Shown: positions 4,501 to 11,551, counted from the stretch's first letter. The stretch: DNA of 11,612 nt from Baffinella frigidus (GCA_026770585.1 MU646386.1:308233-319844), one strand, 5' to 3'. Program-made: numbers and translations. The notes: generated from the sequence alone by a model not told the origin.

Positions 4501-4711
4501 AGGCGTGCGACTCTGCGTTGGAGTATTAGATCTGTCCGAGTCAAGTTGGGCACGTACATATTTCGCGCCCCCCCCCCGAAAATTTATAGGTAAATTTCAT
4601 GGGGGGGTGTCAAAATCCACCTGTGAAATTTAGGGGGGGCGAAATATCTACGTGCCCAACTTTACTCGGACAGAGCTAGGAGTACGCCGGCTCGAACGTC
4701 GAGAGCAGCGC
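4501..4711 (-). pseudogene. Coiled-coil module gamma, copy 2, split by the 154-bp MITE
   Basis: The minus strand starts after TTCGCAG (AG at 4712-4713) with ALLSTFEPAYS. A TAG stop follows at once inside the MITE. Beyond the MITE (below 4526) the module resumes with NAESHASAE. With one copy of the 5-bp duplication left out the frame is continuous with gamma copy 1, so the MITE alone breaks it. The C-terminal part (KAERWLSE) is diverged and no donor is evident. Confidence 0.55.
4526..4679. mobile_element. 154-bp MITE, copy B, with 5-bp target duplication GAGTA
   Basis: The ends are TTAGATCTGTCCGAG... and ...CTCGGACAGAGCTAG. GAGTA flanks it at 4521-4525 and 4680-4684. The inverted arms include AAGTTGGGCACGTA and ATATTTCGC followed by a C run that faces a G run. 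It has the same length and layout as copy A at 2910-3063. It interrupts gamma copy 2, and gamma copy 1 gives the uninterrupted form (CTGCGTCGGAGCACGCCGG). Confidence 0.9.
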
Positions 4712-4715
4712 CTGC

Positions 4716-5043
4716 GAACGAGGGGGCGCTGGCTGAGCGAGGTTTTCGGACCCGAAGCCCTGAAGCGGAAAAGTGGACCCGAGGCCTGAAGCCTACGAAC
4801 GAGGGGGCGTGAGGGTTGTTGATGCCACCACGGAGTGCGAGCGGGTCAGACGTTTGTTGATGTTGCCAGCATGGGAGGGGGGGGCGGAGAGAGAGCGAGC
4901 GAGCGAGCGAGGGGGGGGGAGGGCGGGAGGGAGAGAGAGCGAGCGAGAGTCGTGTTAATGCCAGCACGGCCGGCGCGTATGCACCCACACAGAGGATTTG
5001 TGTGGCTTCATCTCCGCAAAAGTATTAAGTAATTGCTTGTGCC
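4716..5043. other. Intron-like spacer with GAGC-type microsatellite
   Basis: No exon module is recognisable. There is a short near-direct repeat (CCCGAAGCCTGAAGC-like and GAACGAGGGGGCG, at ~4717-4727 and ~4797-4808) and GA/GAGC low-complexity sequence at about 4876-4948. The ORFs in both strands here follow the base composition. Confidence 0.5.
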
Positions 5044-5113
5044 GCAACAAAATTTACTTCACAGATGCTTTACTATTACTTTTATGAACCAATCGTGTAG
5101 TAATTTTCGTTGC
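5044..5113. mobile_element. GGCAAC/GTTGCC-type MITE, copy 4
   Basis: The left arm GCAACAAAATTTACTTCACA faces the right arm TGTAGTAATTTTCGTTGC around TTTACTATTACTTTTATGA. It is 70 bases long, like copy 1. No target duplication is clear. Confidence 0.75.
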
Positions 5114-5312
5114 CCAAAAGCAATTAATTGATACCTTTATGGAGATTAGACTAGGGACGACGAGAGAGGACCAGCGCCCCCGGCAGTACGACTGCAGCTG
5201 TTGACTGAACCGGGTAGTGTGTGTACCGAGGATATGGTTGATTCAGGGAGGGTGTGTCCCTGGGGGGCGATGATTAGTGACGGTCAAGCGGGAGGGGGGG
5301 GGGGCTCGCAAC

Positions 5313-5465
5313 CTGCGCGCGGAACTGGGCTTCGTTCGCAGCGCGCTCCTCCGCGAGCTGGACGCGCGGGAGGGTGGAGTTGTACTGCAGCTCGCGCTCC
5401 ATGCGCCCCACCACGTCCTCGGCGTCCGTCAGCTGCAGCTCCTTGTGCGCGAGCAGCTCTTCCAG
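5313..5465 (-). CDS. Coiled-coil protein gene, exon 2
   Basis: This is a 51-codon minus-strand exon, LEELLAHKELQLTDAEDVVG at the start and AEERAANEAQFRAQ at the end. The acceptor is ACGGCACAG (AG at 5466-5467) and the donor CAG/GTTGCG (GT at 5311-5312). Both ends are phase 0, matching exon 1 and the alpha, gamma and delta modules. It is strongly helix-forming, with Leu at heptad spacing and many Glu, Arg and Gln, and one proline near residue 33. The implied intron to exon 1 is 171 bases and pyrimidine-rich. The plus-strand ORFs over this region are shadows. The family is not recognised. Confidence 0.65.
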
Positions 5466-5636
5466 CTGTGCCGTTGCTCGGGGTCAGGCGCAGGGTCCGC
5501 GCTGCGGCCGAGGGGTGAGGTGGTAGCGATGTGGGAACAGGGAGATGCGGCGATGTTGCTTTGGTGGTGTACGGGGCACGGGGTAGGGCGGGAGGAGCAG
5601 GAACAGACGGGAATGGGGTAGAGAACGGCTGTTGAC

Positions 5637-5957
5637 CTGCAAGAAGACCTGATGAACAATCCGCTCTGCGTGGCTCTTGCGGTACGAACCCGATAATTCC
5701 TGCCGCAGAAACTCTGCGCGCTCGTCCTTCCCCGCCGAGACGCACAGCACATTTAAAAGAAAAACCATCTTCCTGACGAAAAACTCCCGAGTCACCTCAG
5801 AGCCCCCGTCTTCCGCCACCTCCCCCAACTCTGCTAGCGGATGCGTGACGTGCGCCCCTGTTTTCCGCGAGCCCGTCTCCCACTTGGAGATGGTGAGCTC
5901 CGCCTGCCATTTCACGGCCGGCGCCCCACTGACGTCACACCGTTCCCTCGCCGCCAT
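5637..5957 (-). CDS. Coiled-coil protein gene, exon 1 with start codon
   Basis: The minus-strand ATG at 5957-5955 sits in GGGATGGCGG, a good eukaryotic start context. It opens 107 codons beginning MAARERCDVSGAPAVKWQAE and ending RIVHQVFLQ at a CAG/GT donor (GT at 5635-5636), phase 0. The centre has a hydrophobic patch (FFVRKMVFLLNVLCVSAG) among otherwise mixed charged residues; it is too charged at its edges to call a membrane helix. The chain leads into coiled-coil exon 2. Upstream is a divergent MYND gene only 240 bases away. I cannot assign a family. A start further upstream is unlikely, because the spacer holds no better ATG in frame that I can see. Confidence 0.6.
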
Positions 5958-6197
5958 CCCCTCCCTCTTTCCTCTGCACCTGATTGGACTACTTTAGACG
6001 TGATGGGGAGCAATCAAAAGTTGACGTAAGGGAACCTCCCCGAAAAAAACGATGCATTGGCCAAAAGTCGACGGTGTGGCCAGGGTGAGTTGACTTTTGC
6101 GATTGCCTCCTCTAGCGGGAAAGTTCGTTTCGTAAATGTTTTTTATTTATTTTCACGCAACTTTGCCCTCGAGTTCCACCTCTTTGACCTAAAGAAC
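5958..6197. promoter_or_regulatory. Divergent spacer between the coiled-coil gene and MYND gene 1
   Basis: The spacer is 240 bases between two start codons facing apart. It has ATTGG (CCAAT on the minus strand) at 5983-5987 and TGACGTAA at 6022-6029; a full TGACGTCA lies just inside exon 1 at 5930-5937. No TATA box is obvious. GGGTGAGT near 6081 could be a 5'-UTR donor for the MYND gene. A shared bidirectional promoter is inferred from layout only. Confidence 0.4.
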
Positions 6198-6498
6198 ATG
6201 TCCGGAAGTGGCGACGGCGACGCAGCAAAGTGCGCCCAGTGCGGAACATGCGAGCAGGACTGTCACGCTGCGCTCAAGCCGTGCCGGGGGTGCAAGAGCG
6301 TCTGGTACTGCTCACAAGCGTGAGTGCCCCCGCTCAAAAGTTTTTGGATGGGCAGCCCATTTCGTACCCAGCACACTCACTGCTCTGCTGTTTCCCCCAA
6401 GCAGGTGTCAAAAGGCAGGGTGGGAGGAGCACAGACCGTCTTGTTCGCATGGGGTGCTCCTCGACTCCTCAAACCGCGCACCCTCTCAGGGGCTTTAG
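6198..6498 (+). CDS. Minimal MYND zinc-finger protein, copy 1 (two exons)
   Basis: Exon 1 is 6198-6319 and exon 2 is 6405-6498, joined across an 85-base GT-AG intron (GTGAGT ... CAAGCAG). The product is 71 residues. It carries the full MYND pattern: C12, C15, C29, C32, C38, C42, H50 and C54, with VWYCSQAC and WEEH in the expected places. Two further cysteines (C18, C22) lie in the first loop. MYND fingers bind two zinc ions and usually mediate protein-protein contacts, often joined to SET or ankyrin domains; here there is almost nothing beyond the finger. ATG 6198 is the first ATG in frame; an in-frame reading further upstream has no ATG. A tandem copy follows. AATAAA is at 6693-6698. Confidence 0.85.
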
Positions 6499-6735
6499 GT
6501 TGACACCTGAGAAGGTTCACGCTTTCGATCGCAAGTGAGGATGAATCGTTTTGAAGCCGATGGGTGCATTTGCTCCAACACAATTGTCGTGGTGGAATCC
6601 ATCGGGGTTCTCAGGCTAGTGCCCCGCACAGCCCGTGCACCGCTCGTGCCCGCTGGTGAAGCTTGACGCTGTCGTGTTTTCGTGCGAGTTTCAATAAAGA
6701 GGCCTTCTCTCTTCAAGGTCCTTGCGGCCAACTAG
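6499..6735 (+). other. 3' untranslated region of MYND copy 1
   Basis: This non-coding stretch closely matches 7410-7580 behind copy 2, especially from CATCGGGGTTCTC to CTTCAAGGTCCTTGCGG. The conservation extends through AATAAA and ~35 bases after it, as expected for duplicated 3' ends. The minus-strand ORFs over both copies are explained by this DNA similarity. Confidence 0.6.
6693..6698 (+). promoter_or_regulatory. AATAAA polyadenylation signal, MYND copy 1
   Basis: AATAAA in the context GTTTCAATAAAGAGG, about 195 bases after the stop codon. The identical context recurs behind copy 2. Confidence 0.6.
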
Positions 6736-6795
6736 CCGTCCCCGTGTCACAGGTGATAATCACTTCAATTGCCCCTAGTATCTTGCGCCGAGAAG

Positions 6796-7409
6796 ATGTT
6801 GGGAAGTTGGGACGACGCAAAGTGCGCCCAGTGCGGAACATGCGAGCAGGACTGCCACACTGCGCTCAAGCCGTGCCGGGGGTGCAACAGCGTCTGGTAC
6901 TGCTCACAAGCGTGAGTGCCACCGCTCAAGTTCTTGGAGAGCCGAGTGTGCAGCCCATTTCGTACCCAGCACTCACTGCTCTGCTGTTTCTCTCAAACAG
7001 GTGCCAAAAGGCATCGTGGGAGGAGCACGGCAAGTCGGGGTTTAGGGTTGCGGTCTAGGGTTTAGAAATTATGGTTGAGGATTGAAGGTTGAGGGTTGAG
7101 GGGTTGGGGCTTTAGGCTTTAGGCTTTAGGCTTTAGGGTGTAGGGTGTAGGGTGTAGGGTGTAGGGTGTAGGGATCCGGGTTTAGGGTTTAGGGCTTACA
7201 GGGTTCGGAAGCGTGAGACACTGAGTGCCCCACTCATGTTTTTGCAGAGTGGGGGTATTACCCCCCCTCTGTTCTCACCCCCGGGGTAAGAACACATAGG
7301 ACCCTAATGCCCCCCGGAACTCACTTCTGGTCTCTCCCCAGGCAAGTCGTGTTCGCATGGGGTTCTCCTTGACTCCTCAAACCGCGCACCCTCTCAGGGG
7401 CAGCTTTAG
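6796..7409 (+). CDS. Minimal MYND zinc-finger protein, copy 2 (three exons, new GC-AG intron)
   Basis: The proposed exons are 6796-6911, 7001-7029 and 7342-7409. Intron 1 is 89 bases with GTGAGT, like copy 1. Intron 2 (7030-7341) would begin GCAAGT and end CCCCAG. Joined this way the product is 70 residues with all eight zinc ligands (C10, C13, C27, C30, C36, C40, H48, C52) and a C-terminus almost identical to copy 1 (VLLDSSNRAPSQG). The two copies differ there mainly at third codon positions (GTG/GTT, CTC/CTT), which supports the reading frame. If intron 2 is retained, the frame stops at 7056-7058 after 57 residues and loses the last Cys. ATG 6796 is the first in frame. AATAAA is at 7536-7541. 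Confidence 0.7.
7030..7341 (+). mobile_element. 312-base insertion in MYND copy 2, flanked by GGCAAGTCG; candidate new intron
   Basis: GGCAAGTCG occurs at 7029-7037 and 7341-7349. The left half of the insert is telomere-like repeat (7038-7200). The right half is C-rich with hairpins (GGGGGTATTACCCCC; GTTCTCACCCC facing GGGGTAAGAAC) and a pyrimidine run before CCCCAG. Around 7209-7232 there is a stretch like the first bases of MYND intron 1 (AAGCGTGAG, TGAGTGCCCC). Copy 1 has no insertion at this point. Confidence 0.75.
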
Positions 7410-7535
7410 GTTCACACCTGATCCACGACGTTTTTTCGAACCAATCGGGGTTCTCGGGCCAGTGCCCCGCACAGCCCGTGCACCGCTCGTGCCTGCTGGT
7501 GAAGCTTGACGCTGTCGTGTTTTCGTGCGCGTTTC

Positions 7536-7541
7536 AATAAA
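7536..7541 (+). promoter_or_regulatory. AATAAA polyadenylation signal, MYND copy 2
   Basis: AATAAA in GTTTCAATAAAGAGG, about 127 bases after the stop codon, identical in context to copy 1. Confidence 0.6.
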
Positions 7542-7584
7542 GAGGCCTTCTCTCTTCAAGGTCCTTGCGGCTCACTGGCCGTTA

Positions 7585-8057
7585 CAGGGGTACCTCAACT
7601 ATAAGGAACGGTCGCCATAAGGAACAGGGCGTTTTTGGTGTCTGAGTTCCTTAATAAATAAGGAACAGAGGGCAGGAGTTCACACTGAGTTCCTTAATAA
7701 TTAAGAAACGGAGGGCGGGCGTTTCCACAGAGTTTCTTAATAAACAAGGAACGGAAGGTCGAATTTCGTCAAATCATTGGAAGGATAAGTGGTAGGAACC
7801 TCGAAACCCTCAGAGATCGGGGGTAGGGACCTCAAACCCCTGAAAAATTCCAAATTTTGCTGAGGTACTTCACGGTTCGGGCAAGAAGTTCCTTAATAAT
7901 TAAGGGATGGAGGGCGGACGTTTGGGCGAATGTTTCCACGGAGTTCCTTAATAATTAAGGAACGGAGGGCGGGCGTTTCGACGGAGTTCCTTGATAATTA
8001 AGGAACGGAGGGCGGGCGTTTTCAGATCTCCGGTTCCTTCAGAACGAGGTACCCCTG
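7585..8057. mobile_element. TA-flanked 473-bp element with CAGGGGTACCTC ends
   Basis: CAGGGGTACCTC at the left faces GAGGTACCCCTG at the right, with TA on both outer sides, as for TA-targeting (Tc1/mariner-like) elements. AAGGAAC motifs follow inside each end. It sits after the 3' end of MYND copy 2, in the spacer of the tandem gene array; the spacer after copy 1 (6735-6750) lacks it. No transposase frame is present. The interior is a palindrome array. Confidence 0.75.
7640..8030. repeat. Array of ~45-bp units centred on a GTTCCTTAATAATTAAGGAAC palindrome
   Basis: About six units have the form palindrome + GGAGGGCGGGCGTTT + spacer. They lie near 7646, 7690, 7730, 7887, 7943 and 7986. In the best copies the palindrome has two perfect 10-base arms around one central A. 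The middle (7760-7880) holds degenerate copies and two GGACCTC/GAACCTC segments. Confidence 0.85.
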
Positions 8058-8071
8058 TATCATACATCCCC

Positions 8072-8293
8072 ATAGCTCAGGTGATAACTTCACTTGCCCC
8101 CAGCATGGTCGCACTGCCCTCATTCCCCCCTGTGACACCCACGATTTCGTTATTTTATGGGTGTTCCATAAATTTCAAAGAGAGCCCGGTAATGAACCCC
8201 GCAAAGAGGCTATGCTTCAGCAGTGACGAATGGTCGCGCGGGGATGCAGGGCACCACACTGGAAGAGGGGTACAGTTTCACGCAGAGGGTTGA
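8072..8293 (+). other. Start of a third array unit with a short ORF
   Basis: CAGGTGATAACTTCACTTGCCC at ~8079-8101 matches the sequence just upstream of MYND copy 2 (CAGGTGATAATCACTTCAAT around 6751), so a third repeat unit begins here. The ATG at 8105 opens 62 codons (MVALPSFPPVTPTISLFYGC..) with no MYND cysteines or known motif. I doubt that it is a gene; it is probably unrelated sequence joined to a remnant of the array. Confidence 0.3.
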
Positions 8294-8302
8294 GTGATAA
8301 GG

Positions 8303-8575
8303 TTTTAGGGTTTAGGGTTTAGGGTTTGGGATTTTAGGGTTTAGGGTTCAGGGTTTAGGGTTAAGGGTTTCAGATTTAGTGGTTAGGGTGGAGGGGTGAG
8401 GAGTTAGGAGTGAGGGGTGAGGAGTGATGGGTGAGGGGTGAGGGGTGAGGGGTGAGGGGTAAGGGTTGAGGGTTAGGGTTGAGGGTCCAGAATTCAGAGT
8501 TCAGTCTGTATGGTTTTAGGGGTTCAGTTTTAGGGTTCAGGGTTTCGGGTTAAGGGTTGAGGATTGAGGTTTTCT
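8303..8575 (+). repeat. Telomere-like tract (GGGTTTA and GGGTGAG variants)
   Basis: GGTTTTAGGGTTTAGGGTTTAGG at the start gives way to GGGTGAGG units around 8390-8465 and then mixed GGGTTCAGG forms. It is G-rich on the plus strand like most other tracts here. Confidence 0.85.
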
Positions 8576-8881
8576 GGACTAACAGAGGAGAGCAGACGGC
8601 GATTAGTTAAGTCCTTGAGACCAGGCGAACACGTAGAACGTCGCATGGATAGGTGGGGTATGAGCCTGAAAGGACGACGACATGTCGCATAAGGGTAAGC
8701 TAGGGACGTGCTGCCACGCAACTGTAGGTGGAGGCGAATCGCTAAGAGTAGCTGTACCTAGGTTGACCCTAACGGAGACGGACCGCTCCCCATGTGTCTT
8801 TACACAGCTACATTATGTACAGCCTGGGGAAAACCCCTACACATCCACCTTTCTTTCTCCCTTTGGCTGGCTTTTAGGGGT
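8576..8881. other. Unassigned stretch
   Basis: A plus-strand frame from 8682 (MSHKGKLGTCC...) runs to 8945 but crosses into the duplicated unit and has no domain signature. ATGTCGCAT at its start recurs at 9095, which may be chance. I see no supported gene. Confidence 0.35.
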
Positions 8882-9274
8882 CGAGCTGCTTTACAACATT
8901 TATGTGAAGCAACTCGATCGGGCTACATTTCTCTTTGGTGTCTAACTGAATTCGCCTCATATCCCCACACGATCCCTCTCACCTTGTGAGGTATTCGTGC
9001 TTGAAGCTCTGAAACTTTAATCATGGGATACATGTACCATGAGCTTCAAAGGAGGCTGACTTGGGTTCAGTGCGTGTAAGTGAGCATGGGAGCGATGTCG
9101 CATACCTTCACTCGCCCCAATAGAACCACCCACGTATCCCCTCTTCACGAGCCTCTGCACTGGAAAGCTAAACGCGATCCGAAAGCAAAAATGCTTTCTT
9201 TGCAGTCCCTTCTACGGAACGGCGTGTCGTTGGCATATGTTGGGAGAAATTAAAACCTAAAGGACCTAAAGGGC
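8882..9274 (+). repeat. 393-bp repeat unit, copy 1
   Basis: It matches 9275-9669 almost throughout. It starts with a hairpin (CGAGCTGCTTTACA facing TGTGAAGCAACTCG), has a second one (TCATGG facing CCATGA, 9021-9042), a third (GAAAGCA AAAA TGCTTTC, ~9181-9198), and a GGACCTAAA-type 3' tail. A 52-codon ORF (ATG 9095 to TAA 9253) ends LQSLLRNGVSLAYVGRN; in copy 2 its start and frame are lost, so coding is doubtful. A SINE-like element or a structured RNA are both possible. Confidence 0.7.
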
Positions 9275-9669
9275 GTAGTTGCTGTGTAAACATAATTAAT
9301 GTAAAGCAACTCGATCTCCTTTTGGAATCGTTGGTGTCTGGCTGATCTCACCTCACACCCACACACAACCCCTCTCACCTTGTGGGGTATCCGTGGCTGG
9401 AGCTTTTACACTTCAACCATGGGATACCATGAGCCTCAGAACGGCTGACTTGGGTTCGGTGTGTGTGCGAGCCTGTACCTTTTTGGTCTAACTCAAACAC
9501 CCCAAGAGAACCACCCTGTATCCCCTCTTCACGAGCATCTGCACTGGAGAGTGAAACGCGATCCGAAAGCAAAGATGCTTTCTTTGCAGTCCCTTCTATG
9601 GAATGGCGTGTCGTTGGCATATGTTGGGCGAAATTAAAACCTAAAGGACCTAAAGGACCTAAAGATCGA
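9275..9669 (+). repeat. 393-bp repeat unit, copy 2
   Basis: This is a head-to-tail copy of 8882-9274. The three hairpins persist with changes that keep pairing (AGTTGCT/AGCAACT; CATGG GATA CCATG; GAAAGCA AAGA TGCTTTC). The tail has one more GGACCTAAA unit than copy 1. The stretch at ~9469-9492 replaces the part with ATG 9095 in copy 1. Confidence 0.7.
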
Positions 9670-9710
9670 GGGTTTAGGGCTTCGGGTTTATGGTTTCGGG
9701 TTTCGGTGTT
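9670..9710 (+). repeat. Short telomere-like tract
   Basis: GGGTTTAGGGCTTCGGGTTTATGG units directly follow the tail of the second 393-bp unit. Confidence 0.6.
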
Positions 9711-10640
9711 AGGATCCTACCTGGTACCCAGTTGTGTCCTCTATTTCGAGTGACCCCCGAAAGTTATTTCCCGTAAGTCAAGGACGCAGAACCACTCGAG
9801 AAAGCCGGAGCACCCAATTTAAACCCCGAGAGATCTCAACAAGTGACTTGTGGGTTCAGTTTAACTTTGGTGAATATTTCCGGGTTAGGTCACCTTTCTC
9901 CTGGAATTCCAAAGAAAACGTTACCAACCCCCCCCGTGACTAGTACAAACCCTTACAAACCCAAATGTGAATAGGAGGCTCCCGCGTTCTCCTGTGCAAA
10001 ATACCCCGAAGAGTCCATCGAGTCGAAACAACTCTTGAAAAAATTGAAAGGTTGACCATGTAGAGAATCGAAGACGACGCTCAATTACAAAGCTTACTCG
10101 CGAACAGGAACACACACCTTTCGAGGGTGCTAAGGTATGGCTACGCCTAGGAGCTTAGGATCACCTTTGGGTCGATGCGTGTCCTTATTCGCGAATAACC
10201 CTTTTATGACCCCCCCCCCCAGAGTCTTCTTGTGTGTCCTCTTCTAGATGGCTGCACGAGCTCTGCACCACGCCGACAGATGCTTCCGCCCGCCCATTGC
10301 TCTGCGGTTCGTGAGGAGGGCTGAATTCAGGGCTCATAACCTGTGGACGCTACAGGCTCCACGAATCCCGAGGAGGCCAACTGTCTTCGCTGGATTTACT
10401 CGAGTCGAGAGCCTGACCCGGCCTTAGAAGGCCTGTAGTTACTGGTCAACTCTCTCTACTTAGACGGCCTAAGTGAATGTACTTAAGGAGGCTTAAGTGA
10501 ATCTACGCCGACGTCCTCATAACCTTGCGTCCTTAGATGCCCTTAGAGCCTAGATACCCGCACGCTGTCGCTGAGGCCTTTCGCTACACTGGAGTGTGAC
10601 CGACGAGTACATGTAGCGTGGAGCCCGAAACAGCACTGTA
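9711..10640. other. No recognisable gene
   Basis: Short ORFs on both strands have no domain motif and no paralogous support. There is a C run at 10210-10220 and a small repeat TAAGTGAATGTAC/TAAGTGAATCTAC near 10469 and 10494. Confidence 0.4.
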
Positions 10641-10762
10641 CAGGGGCGGGGCACCTCGCTCATAAGGATCCACTGTCCCCTAGGACCCTACCGTAGGCCT
10701 ATGCATGGCCCTACGGTGGTCCTGGTGGGGGAGGAGGCTCCCTCTGAGAGAGGTACCCCACG
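10641..10762. mobile_element. TA-flanked 122-bp element, CAGGGG family
   Basis: CAGGGGCGGGGCACCTCGCT at the left faces AGAGGTACCCCACG at the right, with TA outside both ends. The inside is a long imperfect hairpin with CCTAGGACCCTACCGTAGG (10679-10697) facing its near-complement around TATGCA. It is a short relative of the element at 7585. Confidence 0.65.
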
Positions 10763-10769
10763 TACAGGC

Positions 10770-11232
10770 ACGCCATCCAGATCAAAGAATTCCGCGCGTA
10801 GCGCTTCATGCAAAATCTGGTGCTGTCCTTTCAAGAGGAAACCCTCCTGGGAGCGTCCTCGCACGCGCCTGACCATCCAAGCCCCAAACCTAAAAAACCT
10901 TGAGTCATCGCCCGCTGAGTCAAAACACAGCGTCGTACTCCTCGCATACGCCTGGCCATGAAATCTCCAAACCTAAAAAAACGCTCCTGCATAGCTCGCA
11001 ACGCAGTCTCCGCGCGCGTTGTTGACATCGGGTGTGCGCCTAGAGAGGGGCGAGCGCGCGTGACGCTGCCCGTTAGGTTATGAGGGCACGCGGAGAGCCA
11101 CGCATGCATCACGCGAGACTCCGCGATCACGCCCGACCATCAAACAGTCCCCGCCCACCAAAACATGCCCGATGAGGATACCCTTTAGCCGGTTTCTGCT
11201 GCGATCCTCTGCACCGGGGGCCCTGATGTGAC
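10770..11232. other. Unassigned stretch with a ~60-base direct repeat
   Basis: CGCACGCGCCTGACCAT...CCAAACCTAAAAAA (about 10859-10900) recurs as CGCATACGCCTGGCCAT...CCAAACCTAAAAAA (about 10943-10980). The minus-strand frames across it are not conserved between the two, so I do not call a gene. Confidence 0.45.
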
Positions 11233-11320
11233 CCGAAAGGAAGCATGGCTTTTCTGCAGATAAGTTCCAGTGTCCGCCTAGGTTGGGAGCTCGAAGAACC
11301 TCACGGACCTAAAGATGGTG
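11233..11320 (+). repeat. Decayed 3' fragment of the 393-bp repeat unit
   Basis: CCGAAAGGAAGCATGGCTTT..CTGCAG, TTGGGAG and GGACCTAAAGATGG align in order with the last ~85 bases of the units at 8882 and 9275, with many changes. Only the 3' end is present. Confidence 0.45.
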
Positions 11321-11358
11321 CCAACGTGTCCTAGGGATAGGCCTCCTGCCGGCTCCTA

Positions 11359-11482
11359 CAGGGGTACCTCGCGCATAAGAAAGCGCCACCCCCTAGGACC
11401 CTACATGCAGAGGAAGCCTACGCCTAGGGCCCTATGATGGCCCTATGAAGGGGAGAGCTTTCTTACGAGCAAGGTACCCCTG
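11359..11482. mobile_element. 124-bp element, CAGGGGTACCTC family
   Basis: CAGGGGTACCTCGCGCATAA at the left faces TTACGAGCAAGGTACCCCTG at the right; AAGAAAGC and GCTTTCTT pair just inside. The left flank is TA and the right flank CA. It carries CCTAGGACCCTAC inside, as does the element at 10641. Confidence 0.75.
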
Positions 11483-11536
11483 CAGGGGTGGGTGATCCAT
11501 GGAGCGCGGGTTCGTGCAGTATTCGAGACACCCGTG

Positions 11537-11551
11537 CCCCCCCCCCCCCCC
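11537..11551. repeat. C15 homopolymer
   Basis: A run of 15 C's; a second C15 run closes the window at 11598-11612. The latter may mark a sequence or assembly end. Confidence 0.8.

Noticed and set aside
4526-4679. 154-bp MITE as a spliced introner in gamma copy 2
   Set aside because: Possible GT and AG sites in the minus-strand element leave its TAG stop in the exon, so clean removal does not restore the frame. I keep it as a disrupting insertion.
4662-4988. Minus-strand ORF of 108 codons with Ser/Ala/Pro-rich sequence
   Set aside because: It crosses a MITE end, a broken exon and a GAGC microsatellite, and has no conserved copy. It is composition-driven.
5201-5621. Plus-strand ORFs opposite exon 2 (Leu-rich, ELGFVRSALLREL)
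   Set aside because: The minus strand has a proper exon with splice sites and coiled-coil composition. The plus frames are its mirror.
6495-6731. Minus-strand ORF conserved between 6495-6731 and 7377-7559
   Set aside because: The similarity is at DNA level over duplicated 3'-UTRs with AATAAA on the plus strand. No separate evidence for minus-strand coding.
7640-8030. CRISPR array
   Set aside because: Units are palindromic, of uneven spacing with similar rather than unique spacers, lie inside a TA-flanked element, and the genome is eukaryotic.
8682-8945. 87-codon plus-strand ORF
   Set aside because: It runs into the 393-bp repeat, has no motif, and the second repeat copy does not keep the frame.
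10831-11130. 99-codon minus-strand ORF
   Set aside because: The internal ~60-base repeat is read in different ways in its two copies, there is no recognisable domain, and base composition explains the open frame.
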